Positions 51,062 to 61,494 of a DNA stretch of 64,000 nucleotides are shown one piece after another. The stretch is from the NCBI GenBank assembly GCA_044464225.1, contig JBIQLN010000012.1, positions 1 through 64,000 of the forward strand, written 5' to 3'. The notes beneath the pieces are model-generated. The model did no database searches and was not told the origin of the DNA. It saw only the letters and a program-made list of their open reading frames with translations. Position 1 is the first letter of the stretch; each line of letters opens with the position of its first letter. A program made the position numbers and the translations under genes. This stretch comes from 66-474 sp044464225. Its GTDB lineage: Bacteria > Pseudomonadota > Gammaproteobacteria > Xanthomonadales > Rhodanobacteraceae.

Positions 51062-52165
51062 GTGTCCTCCAACACCTTCGGCCAACTCTTCTGCGTCACC
51101 ACGTTCGGCGAGTCGCACGGGCCGGCGATTGGTTGCGTCATCGACGGCTGTCCGCCCGGCATTGCCATTGCGCCCGGGGATTTCGTGCGCGACCTTGCGC
51201 GACGCGCCACCGGCAAGTCGCGCTACACCTCGCAACGACGCGAGGCCGACGAGGTGGAAATCCTCTCGGGCGTTTACGAAGGCAGGACCACCGGCACGCC
51301 GGTCGCGCTGCTGGTCCGCAACACCGACGCCCGTTCCAAGGACTACGCCGAAATCGCGCAGGTTTTCCGTCCGGGCCACGCCGACTACACGTACTGGCAG
51401 AAGTACGGCATCCGCGATCCGCGTGGCGGCGGACGGGCTTCGGCGCGCGAGACCACGATGCGCGTGGCGGCCGCGGTAATCGCGAAGAAGTGGCTGAAGG
51501 AAAAATTCGGTGTCGAGGTGCACGGCTGGCTCGCCCAGATGGGCGACATCGTGCCTGCGTTGCCGGAAGGCGCCACGATTGATTTCGACGTCGTGGAAAG
51601 CAATCCGTTCTTCTGGCCGGTCGCGGCGCAGGTGCCGGGCCTGGAGGCGCGCATCAACGCTTTGCGCAAGGCCGGCGACTCGTGCGGGGCTCGGGTCAAC
51701 GTGGTCGCGACCGGTGTCCCGCCGGGTTGGGGCGAGCCTGTGTATGGCAAGCTGGATGCGGAACTTGCGTCGGCGCTGATGTCGATCAATGCGGTGAAGG
51801 GCGTCGAGATCGGCGCGGGTTTTGCCAGCGTCACCCAGAAGGGCAGCCAGCATCGCGACGAAATGCATTTGGACGGCTTTACGTCCAATCACGCGGGCGG
51901 CATACTTGGCGGGATTTCGTCGGGACAGGATGTCGTGGCGTCGATCGCGCTGAAACCGACATCCAGCATCCTGGTTCCCGGTCGCAGCGTGAATCTCGCC
52001 GGCGAGGAAACCGAGGTCCGCACCAAGGGTCGCCACGATCCTTGCGTGGGCATCCGCGCCACCCCGATCGCCGAAGCCATGATGGCGCTGGTGCTGATGG
52101 ACCAGGCGCTCCGGCACCGGGCGCAGTGTGGCGACGTGGGCAGGGTGAGCCCGAGGATTGCCTGA
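51062..52165 (+). CDS. aroC: Chorismate synthase
   Basis: Final step of the shikimate pathway: converts 5-enolpyruvylshikimate 3-phosphate to chorismate with reduced FMN. Length 367 aa. Visible family signatures are GESHGPAIGCVIDGCPPG near the N-terminus, GRASARETTMRVAA in the middle, and near the C-terminus GRHDPCVGIRATPIAEAM. The start is GTG 51062 (SSNTFGQLF), as in relatives that have a short head. The product feeds the tryptophan genes trpF, trpB and trpA further along the same strand. Confidence 0.97.
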   Translation: MSSNTFGQLFCVTTFGESHGPAIGCVIDGCPPGIAIAPGDFVRDLARRATGKSRYTSQRREADEVEILSGVYEGRTTGTPVALLVRNTDARSKDYAEIAQVFRPGHADYTYWQKYGIRDPRGGGRASARETTMRVAAAVIAKKWLKEKFGVEVHGWLAQMGDIVPALPEGATIDFDVVESNPFFWPVAAQVPGLEARINALRKAGDSCGARVNVVATGVPPGWGEPVYGKLDAELASALMSINAVKGVEIGAGFASVTQKGSQHRDEMHLDGFTSNHAGGILGGISSGQDVVASIALKPTSSILVPGRSVNLAGEETEVRTKGRHDPCVGIRATPIAEAMMALVLMDQALRHRAQCGDVGRVSPRIA

Positions 52166-52314
52166 CGGGTACGATCGAATCGCGGCGAGCGCCCCTTCGA
52201 CGCGGATCGGGGCCGATGAAGGATCAGGCATGACCAGATGGATGGCTGCCGCGGATCGACCGGCTTTGATCCGCATGGTCCGCGTCAAACGTTTTTTCCA
52301 GGAATACCGAACAT

Positions 52315-53343
52315 ATGAGCAGCAAAGACCGTTACAACGTCGCCATGGTCGGCGCCACCGGTGCGGTGGGCGAGACCCTGCTGTCCATCCTCGAGGAGCG
52401 CGAGTTCCCGATCGGCGAGTTCGTGCCGCTGGCGAGCGAGCGTTCCGCGGGCAGCACGCTCAAATTCGCCGGCAAGCAGGTGACGGTCCGCGATCTCGCG
52501 AAGTATGATTTCGCCGGCATCGACATCGCGTTCTTCTCGGCGGGCGGCTCGGTCAGCCGCGAACACGCGCCGCGCGCGGCCTCGGCCGGCGCGGTGGTGA
52601 TCGACAACACGTCGGAGTTCCGCTACGTGGACGACGTGCCGCTGGTGGTCAGCGAAGTCAATCCGCACGCGATCGCCGAATACCCGGCCCGCAACATCAT
52701 CGCCAACCCCAACTGTTCGACGATGCAGATGCTGGTGGCGTTGGCTCCGATCCACCGCGCGGCGGGTATCGAGCGCATCAATGTGGCGACGTACCAATCG
52801 GTGTCCGGTGCCGGGCGTTCCGGCATGGAGGAACTGGGGCGCCAGACCGCCGAACTCCTGAACTTCCACGACGTGGAAGCCGAGAAGTTTCCGGCCCAGA
52901 TCGCGTTCAACGTGATCCCTCACATCGACGCCTTCCTCGACAACGGCTACACCAGGGAAGAGATGAAGATGGTGTGGGAGACCCGCAAGATCCTCGAGGA
53001 CGACGCGATCCAGGTGAATCCCACCTGCGTTCGGGTACCGGTGTTCTACGGCCATTCCGAGGCGGTGCACATCGAGACCCGTGACAAGGTCGACGCCGCC
53101 GCCGCGCGTGCACTGCTGGAAACCGCGCCCGGCGTGGTGGTCGTCGACGAGCGCAAGCCGGGCGGCTATCCGACGCCGGTCGGAAATGCGGCGGGCAAGG
53201 ATCCGGTGTACGTCGGGCGCATCCGCGAGGACATTTCGCATCCCAACGGACTCGACCTCTGGGTCGTGTCCGACAACATCCGCAAGGGTGCGGCGTTGAA
53301 TGCGGTGCAGATCGCGGAGATACTGATCCGCGAATACTTCTGA
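52315..53343 (+). CDS. asd: Aspartate-semialdehyde dehydrogenase
   Basis: Reduces aspartyl phosphate to the semialdehyde for lysine, methionine, threonine and diaminopimelate synthesis. Length 342 aa. The nucleotide loop is VGATGAVGETLL (about residue 11) and the catalytic Cys134 is in NPNCSTMQM. VSGAGRSGMEEL and the active His region GHSEAVHIET follow. The upstream 149 bases contain a dyad (GCGGATC and GATCCGC at 52251-52274) with a T-run 17 bases later, perhaps marking the end of the aroC transcript. Then come the coiled-coil gene and fimV, an order seen in Xanthomonadales and Pseudomonas. Confidence 0.96.
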   Translation: MSSKDRYNVAMVGATGAVGETLLSILEEREFPIGEFVPLASERSAGSTLKFAGKQVTVRDLAKYDFAGIDIAFFSAGGSVSREHAPRAASAGAVVIDNTSEFRYVDDVPLVVSEVNPHAIAEYPARNIIANPNCSTMQMLVALAPIHRAAGIERINVATYQSVSGAGRSGMEELGRQTAELLNFHDVEAEKFPAQIAFNVIPHIDAFLDNGYTREEMKMVWETRKILEDDAIQVNPTCVRVPVFYGHSEAVHIETRDKVDAAAARALLETAPGVVVVDERKPGGYPTPVGNAAGKDPVYVGRIREDISHPNGLDLWVVSDNIRKGAALNAVQIAEILIREYF

Positions 53344-53370
53344 TCGCGCGCAGCCGCGGGGGTGGGAGAC

Positions 53371-53697
53371 ATGACGCGTCAAGCCGTTTTGCGGGGCATG
53401 GTCCTCTGCGCCGCATGCTTCAGTGCATCCGCTGCGGTGGTGGCCATCGCGGCGCCGCCGGCAGCCGCCTCGGCCAAGCCCCACGCCCACCTGCAGGGCG
53501 AGGTGAAGGACGTCGACGCCAAACTGGCGGCGGCGCATTCGCGCAACGAGGCGCTGCAGGCGCAGGTGGCACGGATGGAACAGCAGAACGCCGCCCGGCA
53601 AAAACAGTTGCAGCAGAAGGATGCGGAAATCGCCGCGCTGCAGGACAAGCTCCGGGCCGCGGGTGTGCCGGCATCCGCGACTTCCGTCGATCGCTGA
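53371..53697 (+). CDS. Small exported coiled-coil protein
   Basis: I do not recognise this 108-aa protein. It has a signal-like N-terminus (about residues 1-33, with VLCAACFSASAAVVAIAAP) and then a single helical stretch from about 42 to 95 with heptads of Ala, Leu, Gln and Lys (AAHSRNEALQAQVARMEQQ). That is a probable coiled coil of a periplasmic or membrane-anchored protein. GGGTGGGAG precedes ATG 53371; a GTG at 53362 is possible. It is wedged between asd and fimV and may assist the FimV-like scaffold, though this is inference. Confidence 0.55.
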   Translation: MTRQAVLRGMVLCAACFSASAAVVAIAAPPAAASAKPHAHLQGEVKDVDAKLAAAHSRNEALQAQVARMEQQNAARQKQLQQKDAEIAALQDKLRAAGVPASATSVDR

Positions 53698-53806
53698 CGC
53701 CAGCCGCTTGGTGATTGGCGCTTTCTGCAATACCCTTGCGCTCGCGCGGGGCGTCGTCGCTTGACGGGCGGCCCGGCGCGTTCCACGTCGCCGGGGGTCT
53801 TGCTTC

Positions 53807-55966
53807 ATGAATTTGAAACTTCGCGTTGCATGTGCCGCGTTGCTGGCCACGGCCACTGCGCCGGCATGGGCGCTGCAGTTGGGCCAGATCCAGGTCAAGT
53901 CGGCGTTGAACCAGCCGCTGGTCGCCGCGATCCCGCTGCATCCGAAGAACCTCACCGAACTCGACGGCCTGACGGTGGGACTGGCATCGACGGAGGATTT
54001 CGCGCGCGCCGGGCTGCAGGTCACCCCGGCCGACCGGACGCTGCAGTTTCACGTGGTCACCGACAACAACGGCCAGAAGCTGATCCTGGTCACCAGCACC
54101 CAGCCGATCACCGATCCGTATCTCGATTTCCTGTTGCAGGTGAACACGCGCGATGGCAAGCAGGTGCGCGAGTTCGTGGTGCTATTGAACCCCGTGATCG
54201 CCGCGCCCGCGCCAGCCGTGCAGACCGCGCCGGTGGCAAGCGCCCCGATCGCGGCGCCGCCGCCCGCGCAGCCGGCGCAGTTGCCGCCGCCGTCGGCGTC
54301 CGCACAACCCGCGCCGCAACCGCAAACCCAGCCGCAGCCTGCCGAAAAATCCTCGGCGCCGACGCCCGAGCCGGCAGCGCCGCCTCCGACGCCCCCTCCT
54401 GCGCCGCAACCGGCACCGCCACCTGCGTCGTTGGCCGCGCAGCCGGGCAGTCTGCCCGCGAGCATCGACGTGCATCGTGGCGACACGCTGTACGGCTTGG
54501 CGAAGGATGCCACCCGCAACTCGGACGTCACGATCAACCAGTTGATGGTGGCGATCAAGGCGGCAAATCCCGACGCGTTCTTCAAGGACAACATCAACGA
54601 CCTGAAGGCCGGGGCGATCCTGCGTATTCCGACCCGCGACGTGATCGCCCGAACCAGCGTGGCCGAGGCCAATGCCGAAGTTCACCGCCAATACGAAAGC
54701 TGGCGCGCGGCGCGGCCGCACCCGGCGACCGAGGTCCAGGGCACGGCGGCAGAGGCCGCCGCCAACGCGGCACCCCGGCCGGGCAAGTCCGCACCGGCTT
54801 CGGATCACCTGTCGCTGGTGCCTGCCACCGGCGAAGGCACCGGCACCAGCAACCGCCCCGGCGTAACCGGCGGCACCGGCAGCGAAACGGTGGCCGGTTT
54901 GCAGCAGAAGCTGCAGAACGACCGTGGCGCGCTGGTCAGCCTCAATCAAGCCAATGCCGATCTCGAATCGCGCGTGCGCAGCCTGGAGGACATTTCCGAC
55001 AAATCCGACAAGCTGTTGAGCATGAAGGACGCGACGATCGCCGAACTGCAGCGCAAGCTCGCGGACGTGCAATCGGGCAGGACGGGCGCTGCGGCTGCGG
55101 GCACGAGTGCGGGTGCGCAGGCGCCTGTCACTGCAAGCGCCCGGACGTCCGCCGTCGCAAAACCCGCGAAGGGCCAGCCGGCCACGGTGCCATGGTACGA
55201 ACGTCCGTTGACATGGATGATCGCGGGGCTCGTGGTACTGGCGCTGATCCTGGTCGGATTGCTGCGCAAGCGGCGCGGCGGTGAAGCCGCGCTCGCGGCG
55301 CACGGACCGCTGACCGATCCGGACGACGTGGCGCCGCAAACCGTCGAGGAGGACGAGGCCGCATTGCAGGCGCAGGTGGCGGAGTATCCCGAAGACCTTG
55401 CCGCCCATCTCGCGTTGTGCCGGTTTTACCACGGCCAGGATGACGAGACCCGGTTTGTCGCCGCGGCCACGGCGATGCGCGAACACGTCAGCGATCCGCG
55501 GGCCCCCGAATGGCAGGAAGTCGTGACGATGGGCGAGGAACTGGCGCCGCACCTGCCGCTGTTCGAATTGCCGGCGGATCAGGGCGACCCGTACGGCATG
55601 GCCGCACTGCATCAGCCGGCCGATGGGGATGCAACGGTGGTGCGAGCGCCCCTCGAGCCAGTGGCCGACTCCCCCGCGGACCATGCTCCCGCGCCGGTGG
55701 CTGCAGCGCGCACGGAACCCGATGTGGAATCCGTGATGGAGGCATGGCGGGCCGAACCCAGCGTCGCCCCGCAGGCGGTGGCGGAGGACGGCACGGAGCA
55801 GGAGTTCGCCGACGATCCGGTCGACACCAAGCTTGACCTCGCGCGGGCCTATCTGGACATGGGCGATCCGGTCGGCGCGCGTGCCATGCTCGAAGAAGTG
55901 ATCGAGGAAGGTTCGCAGGCGCAGAAGGACGAAGCCAAGCGCCTGCTGGCCGACGTCGCGGGCTGA
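53807..55966 (+). CDS. fimV: FimV/HubP-type polar scaffold protein
   Basis: Inner-membrane, peptidoglycan-binding pole organiser that in Pseudomonas (FimV) and Vibrio (HubP) supports type IV pili or polar placement. Length 719 aa. Signal peptide at residues 1-24 (ending PAWA). A beta-rich N-terminal domain (25-125) has LGQIQVKSALNQPLVAAIPL, diagnostic of the family. After a Pro/Ala-rich spacer comes a LysM-type domain (about 219-278). A coiled coil (about 365-425) leads to one transmembrane helix (about 465-485) and an acidic cytoplasmic region ending with the FimV C-terminal TPR-like motif KLDLARAYLDMGDPVGARAM (about 675-695). The asd–fimV–truA order is characteristic. Confidence 0.92.
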   Translation: MNLKLRVACAALLATATAPAWALQLGQIQVKSALNQPLVAAIPLHPKNLTELDGLTVGLASTEDFARAGLQVTPADRTLQFHVVTDNNGQKLILVTSTQPITDPYLDFLLQVNTRDGKQVREFVVLLNPVIAAPAPAVQTAPVASAPIAAPPPAQPAQLPPPSASAQPAPQPQTQPQPAEKSSAPTPEPAAPPPTPPPAPQPAPPPASLAAQPGSLPASIDVHRGDTLYGLAKDATRNSDVTINQLMVAIKAANPDAFFKDNINDLKAGAILRIPTRDVIARTSVAEANAEVHRQYESWRAARPHPATEVQGTAAEAAANAAPRPGKSAPASDHLSLVPATGEGTGTSNRPGVTGGTGSETVAGLQQKLQNDRGALVSLNQANADLESRVRSLEDISDKSDKLLSMKDATIAELQRKLADVQSGRTGAAAAGTSAGAQAPVTASARTSAVAKPAKGQPATVPWYERPLTWMIAGLVVLALILVGLLRKRRGGEAALAAHGPLTDPDDVAPQTVEEDEAALQAQVAEYPEDLAAHLALCRFYHGQDDETRFVAAATAMREHVSDPRAPEWQEVVTMGEELAPHLPLFELPADQGDPYGMAALHQPADGDATVVRAPLEPVADSPADHAPAPVAAARTEPDVESVMEAWRAEPSVAPQAVAEDGTEQEFADDPVDTKLDLARAYLDMGDPVGARAMLEEVIEEGSQAQKDEAKRLLADVAG

Positions 55967-55975
55967 CATGAGGCG

Positions 55976-56749
55976 ATGCGGGTCGCGCTGGGCATCGAAT
56001 ACGACGGCACCGATTTCTTCGGCTGGCAGCGATTGAGCCACGGCCCGAGCGTGCAGGCCGAGGTGGAATCGGCACTGTCGTTCGTCGCCGACCATTCCGT
56101 CGAGGTCACCTGCGCGGGTCGCACCGATGCCGGCGTGCACGCGCGCTGCCAGGTGGTGCATTTCGACACGAACGCGGTGCGTGATCCGCGCGCGTGGGTC
56201 CTGGGTGCCACCACCCGCCTGCCGCGCCCCATCGCGGCGCTTTGGGCGAGGGCCATGCCGGATGATTTCCACGCGCGATTTTCGGCTCGCGCGCGACGCT
56301 ACCGTTACGTGATTCTCAACCGGCCGATCCGGCCCGCACTGGACGCACGGTTTCTTTCCTGGGAACGGGTGCCGCTGGACGCCGAGGCGATGCACGCCGC
56401 GGCGCAGGCATTGGTCGGCGAGCAGGATTTTTCATCGTTCCGGGCGGTGTCATGCCAGGCGCGCCATGCGCGCCGCAACGTTACGCGTATCGGCGTTCGC
56501 CGCGATGGCGACCGGGTGACCGTCGAGATCGAAGCCAACGCATTCCTGCACCACATGGTCCGCAACATCGTGGGGTCGCTGCTGGAAGTCGGGCGCGGCG
56601 AGCGGCCGATGGAATGGATGGCGGAGCTGCTGGCGGCGCGCAACCGCGAAGTCGCGGGTGCCACCGCGACGCCGCAGGGCCTCACCTTCATCGGACCGAG
56701 GTATCCGGCAGAATGGCAACTCCCGCCCGAAGTCACGCTGTCGCCATGA
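55976..56749 (+). CDS. truA: tRNA pseudouridine(38-40) synthase
   Basis: Makes pseudouridine at positions 38-40 in the anticodon arm of several tRNAs. The 257-aa protein has the catalytic Asp in CAGRTDAGVHARCQVVHF, close to residue 50, and the N-terminal GIEYDGTDFFGWQR. The segment HMVRNIVGSLLEVGRGERP near residues 190-208 is also a family signature. The start ATG 55976 is 9 bases after the fimV stop. Its stop overlaps trpF by ATGA, so truA and trpF are translationally coupled. Confidence 0.96.
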   Translation: MRVALGIEYDGTDFFGWQRLSHGPSVQAEVESALSFVADHSVEVTCAGRTDAGVHARCQVVHFDTNAVRDPRAWVLGATTRLPRPIAALWARAMPDDFHARFSARARRYRYVILNRPIRPALDARFLSWERVPLDAEAMHAAAQALVGEQDFSSFRAVSCQARHARRNVTRIGVRRDGDRVTVEIEANAFLHHMVRNIVGSLLEVGRGERPMEWMAELLAARNREVAGATATPQGLTFIGPRYPAEWQLPPEVTLSP

Positions 56750-57381
56750 TCCGCACCCGCGTGAAAATCTGCGGTGTCACCCGCGTCGAGGACGCATTGC
56801 TTGCGTGCGAACTAGGCGCGGACGCGATCGGCATCGTGATGACGCCGAGCAGCCCGCGTGGCGTGCCCATTGAACGCGCCCGCGCGATCCGGGACGCGCT
56901 GCCGGCGTTCGTGGATGCGGTGGTGTTGACCCACGATCTTCCCGCCGAACGCGTGCGCGCGATCGTCGATGCGGTGCAGCCGGATCGCGTCCAGTTCCAC
57001 GGCAGCGAAGATGCAGGCTTCTGTGAAGGCTTCGGCGTGCGTTACGTCAAGGCCATCGGCATGGCCGGCGACGTCGACGTCCGGGCAACGGCGGCGCAGC
57101 ACCCGCGCGCGCTGGGTTTCGTGCTGGATGGCCATCCGCCTGGCCAGCAGGGTGGTCGCGGCCGGACCTTCGACTGGTCGCGCATCCCGCGGGATCTGGG
57201 TCGTCCGGTCCTGCTGGCCGGCGGCTTGAATCCATCGAACGTGGCCGAAGCGATTCGCGCGGTGCGGCCGTGGGCCGTCGACCTCGCCAGCGGCGTGGAG
57301 TCCGCGCCGGGCGTCAAGGATGCCGGCAAGTTGCGCGCGTTCTTCGCGGCAGTGCGCGCCGCGGATGCGGAGATCCCATGA
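56746..57381 (+). CDS. trpF: Phosphoribosylanthranilate isomerase
   Basis: Isomerises phosphoribosylanthranilate in tryptophan synthesis. The 211-aa (beta/alpha)8 enzyme has the catalytic Cys in VKICGVTRVEDA (Cys8) and the catalytic Asp in VLDGHPPGQQGGRG near residues 127-140. The phosphate-binding end is LAGGLNPSNVAEAI and VDLASGVESAPGVKD. The ATG is fixed by the overlap with truA, and its stop overlaps the cupin gene. It is separated from trpBA by the cupin gene and the LysR regulator. Confidence 0.95.
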   Translation: MIRTRVKICGVTRVEDALLACELGADAIGIVMTPSSPRGVPIERARAIRDALPAFVDAVVLTHDLPAERVRAIVDAVQPDRVQFHGSEDAGFCEGFGVRYVKAIGMAGDVDVRATAAQHPRALGFVLDGHPPGQQGGRGRTFDWSRIPRDLGRPVLLAGGLNPSNVAEAIRAVRPWAVDLASGVESAPGVKDAGKLRAFFAAVRAADAEIP

Positions 57382-58409
57382 ATGCCGCGAGTGTGATGGT
57401 GCCGGACGCGGCGCCGCTCGACGAATACGCGGGCGACCCGCGCGCGTTCGATCTCGCCGCCGCCGTCGCACGTGGCAAACCGCTGGTGATCCGCGGACTG
57501 GTGCGCGAGTGGCCGATCGTGAAGCTGGCCCTGCAATCCGACACCGCCTTCGCGCAACGGCTGGCGGAACTGGACAGCGGCGCCGACGTCACAACCTTGC
57601 TGATCGCGCCCGAGGCCGAAGGCCTGATCGGCTACACGCCGGACTTTTCCGGTTTCAATTATCAGCACTTCAAGGTGCCGCTGACGCTGGGGCTGCAGCG
57701 GCTCGCGAAGTACAGCCAGCACGCGCACGCGCCGGGGCTGGTGATCCAGAGCGTGCCGCTGCGCGAGTGCCTGCCCGGCTTGCTGGCCGACCACACGTTG
57801 CCGTTCCTCGACCCGCGCATCGAGCCGCGCCTGTGGCTCGGCAACCGCACCGTCACGCCCACGCATTTCGACTCGCAGCAGAACATCGCCTGCGTGGTAT
57901 GCGGGACGCGCCGCTTCACCCTGTTCCCGCCCGAGCAATTGCCCAACCTCTACGTCGGACCGCTGGACTATGCACCCACCGGTGCCGCGATCAGCCTTGC
58001 CCGTCTCGACCGGCCGGACGATCCGCGCTACCCGCGCCTGAAGGAGGCGCTCGCCACCGCGCAGGCAGCCGACCTGGACGAAGGCGACGCGATCTACATT
58101 CCGCCGTTGTGGTGGCATCACGTCGAATCGCTGGAGCAGTTGAACGCGCTGGTGAACTACTGGTGGAACCCGGTGGATTTGCCCGGTTACGTCAGTGGCC
58201 ATGCCCGCGCCGCGTTGTACCACTGCCTGCTCGCGTTTCGTGCGCTGCCGGCCGACCAGCGCGCGGCATGGCGCAACCTGCTCGATTACTACGTGTTCAA
58301 TGAGGACGATCCCGCCGCGCACATCCCCGCGCAACGCCGCGGCGTTCTCGGCGAACTCACCGCCGAGGTCATGGAACAGTTGAAGCAGGGCGCGCGGCAG
58401 AATCTTTGA
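57378..58409 (+). CDS. Cupin-like (JmjC-fold) domain protein
   Basis: A 343-aa protein of the cupin-like group that includes JmjC-type 2-oxoglutarate/Fe(II) hydroxylases. The iron-binding HxD reads THFDSQQNIACVVCG (about residues 166-180) and a late His ligand lies in IPPLWWHHVESL (about 241-252). The N-terminal KPLVIRGLVREWPIV is the family lead-in. Bacterial relatives are peptide, ribosomal-protein or tRNA hydroxylases, but the substrate here is unknown. It overlaps the trpF stop by ATGA, and ends 12 bases from the convergent LysR gene. Confidence 0.85.
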   Translation: MNAASVMVPDAAPLDEYAGDPRAFDLAAAVARGKPLVIRGLVREWPIVKLALQSDTAFAQRLAELDSGADVTTLLIAPEAEGLIGYTPDFSGFNYQHFKVPLTLGLQRLAKYSQHAHAPGLVIQSVPLRECLPGLLADHTLPFLDPRIEPRLWLGNRTVTPTHFDSQQNIACVVCGTRRFTLFPPEQLPNLYVGPLDYAPTGAAISLARLDRPDDPRYPRLKEALATAQAADLDEGDAIYIPPLWWHHVESLEQLNALVNYWWNPVDLPGYVSGHARAALYHCLLAFRALPADQRAAWRNLLDYYVFNEDDPAAHIPAQRRGVLGELTAEVMEQLKQGARQNL

Positions 58410-58421
58410 AGGCCCGCCTTG

Positions 58422-59312
58422 TCAGGCGAGCGCAAGTTCGTGCTTCAACCATGCCGCAAGTGCTCGAAGCCGTGGATCGACCGACGATTTCGCCACGCAC
58501 AACGCCCAGCTTGCACGGGTGTCGCCAAACCCCCACGGCGCCACCAGCCTGCCGGCGGCCAAATCGTCGGCAACCAGTTGCCGTGGTGCGATCGCGACGC
58601 CCAGGCCGGCCACGGCGGCTTCGAGCAGGTAATACAGGTGCTCGAAACCCTGGCCGAAATGCAACCCGCCCACCGCGACACGCCGCGCACGCGCCCACGC
58701 GGGCCAAGCCTGCGGACGCGATGAGGTGTGCAGCAGGGCTTCCTTTCCGAGCGCCGCAAGGTTGCCCTTTCGCAGCTTCGCGAAACGCGGGTGCCGTGGG
58801 CTCAGGACCGGACCGATGCACTCGGGCGCCAGTACGTGCACTTGCCATGCCGAAGGCCAGGGCGGTTCGGCAATCAGCAGGGCCGCGCCCAGCCCGGGCA
58901 TCGAGGGCGAGGGCGGCGCCTCGACCGCCGACAGGTGCAATTTCAGTGACGGCAGGTCACGGCCCAGCCGTTCCAGCCGCGGGATGACCCAGCGGGCGAG
59001 GACGCTGCCGGGGCAGCCGAGTACCAGCGGCGCGCGGGTGGTTTCACGACGCACTTCCTCGCAGCACGAACGCAAACGGTCGAAGGCCTTCGAGGCACCG
59101 TCGCGCAACCGCCGCCCGGCCGCCGTCAGTGTCAGGCCGCGTCCCTCGCGATTGAAAAGGGCCGTGCCCAGCTCGGTTTCCAGTGCGCGAACCTGACGGC
59201 TTACCGCCCCGTGGGTCACGTGCAGCTCGGAGGCGGCGCGGGTGGCGCTTTCCAGGCGGGCCGCGGCTTCGAAGGCGCGCAGTGCGTTCAACGAGGGCAG
59301 ATCGCGGGCCAT
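58422..59312 (-). CDS. LysR-family regulator, TrpI-like (divergent from trpBA)
   Basis: A 296-aa LysR regulator. The winged helix at residues 5-65 has LNALRAFEAAARLESATRAASELHVTHGA-type sequence with recognition helix AVSRQVRALETELG. The effector domain has LARWVIPRLERLGRDLPSLKLHL. It starts at 59312, facing trpB with a 99-base spacer. That is the position of trpI in Pseudomonas, where TrpI activates trpBA in response to indoleglycerol phosphate. The GcvA/TrpI-type head MARDLPSLNALRAFE fits. The name is inference from position and subfamily. Confidence 0.88.
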   Translation of the reverse strand: MARDLPSLNALRAFEAAARLESATRAASELHVTHGAVSRQVRALETELGTALFNREGRGLTLTAAGRRLRDGASKAFDRLRSCCEEVRRETTRAPLVLGCPGSVLARWVIPRLERLGRDLPSLKLHLSAVEAPPSPSMPGLGAALLIAEPPWPSAWQVHVLAPECIGPVLSPRHPRFAKLRKGNLAALGKEALLHTSSRPQAWPAWARARRVAVGGLHFGQGFEHLYYLLEAAVAGLGVAIAPRQLVADDLAAGRLVAPWGFGDTRASWALCVAKSSVDPRLRALAAWLKHELALA

Positions 59313-59341
59313 GGAATTGTGAGTTTTACTGACATGTCGAT

Positions 59342-59354
59342 GCGATCTTATCGC
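59342..59354. promoter_or_regulatory. Perfect dyad in the trpI/trpB spacer
   Basis: GCGAT, 3 bases, ATCGC (59342-59354) lies between the divergent LysR and trpB genes, 57 bases before the trpB start. Nearby is GACATGTC (59330-59337), another palindrome. These are candidate TrpI operator elements. Evidence is symmetry and position only. Confidence 0.4.
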
Positions 59355-59411
59355 TTTTGCGGGTTGCCGCGCTGCGATAGGGTGGAAGACGCACGTACGG
59401 AGGCCATCACG

Positions 59412-60628
<1,217 letters not shown>

Positions 60629-60632
<4 letters not shown>

Positions 60633-61432
60633 GTGACCGCATCGAGGCGCGGTTCGCGGCACTGCGGGCGCGAAACCGCACCGCGCTGGTTCCGTTCATC
60701 ACGGCGGGCGATCCGATTCCCGGGGCGACCATCGCGCTCATGCACGCCCTGGTGGAAAGCGGCGCCGATCTGATCGAACTCGGCGTGCCGTTTTCCGACC
60801 CGATGGCCGACGGCCCGGTGATCCAGCACGCCGACGAACGCGCGCTGCGCAACAAGGTCGGCATTGCGGACATCCTCGGCTGGGTGCGCGCATTCCGCGC
60901 GCGGGACGCCGATACACCGATCGTGCTGATGGGCTATCTGAATCCGATTGCCATCCACGGCATCGAACGTTTTGCCCGCGAGGCGGCCGGGGCCGGCGTC
61001 GACGGTGTGCTGGTGGTCGATTGCCCGATCGAGGAAGATGCCGCGCTGCAGCCACTGCGCGTGGCGGGGCTGCAACGCATCCTGCTGGTCGCGCTCACGA
61101 CATCCGATCGGCGGCTCGCCCGTGCGATCGAGGCCGCCGAAGGGTATCTCTACTACGTGTCGTTCGCCGGCATTACCGGCGCGGCGAAGTTGTCCGCGCA
61201 GGACATCGCGCAACGGGTCGGGGATCTTCGCGCACGTGCCAGGGTGCCGGTCGCGGTGGGCTTCGGCATCAAGGACGCGGCCAGCGCCAAAGCCGTGGCC
61301 GCGTTCGCCGACGCGGTGGTGATCGGCTCGGCGCTGGTCGCTGCGTTGGCCGGTGCCGCGACTCGGGACCAAGCCTGCAGCCGCGCCAAGGCATTCCTTG
61401 CGCCCGTTCGCGCCGGCCTCGATGCAGGCTGA
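60629..61432 (+). CDS. trpA: Tryptophan synthase alpha chain
   Basis: Cleaves indoleglycerol phosphate and passes indole to TrpB. The 267-aa barrel has the catalytic Glu in DLIELGVPFSDPMADGPVIQ with the substrate Asp of the family in the same segment. VDGVLVVDCPIEED and the phosphate-binding VAVGFGIKDAASA complete the set. The ATG is set by the ATGA overlap with trpB. The C-terminal region is normal. accD follows 62 bases later, the common trpA–accD order of gammaproteobacteria. Confidence 0.97.
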
Positions 61433-61494
61433 GGCGAGGCACCCGGGCCCGGCGCGTTGTATCCTTGGCGGCGGAAATCCGGCAGGAACCCCTC

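Noticed and set aside
54182..56395. A 737-codon minus-strand frame across fimV and truA
   Set aside because: Arg/His/Gly-rich shadow product without motifs; both real genes on the + strand are clear.
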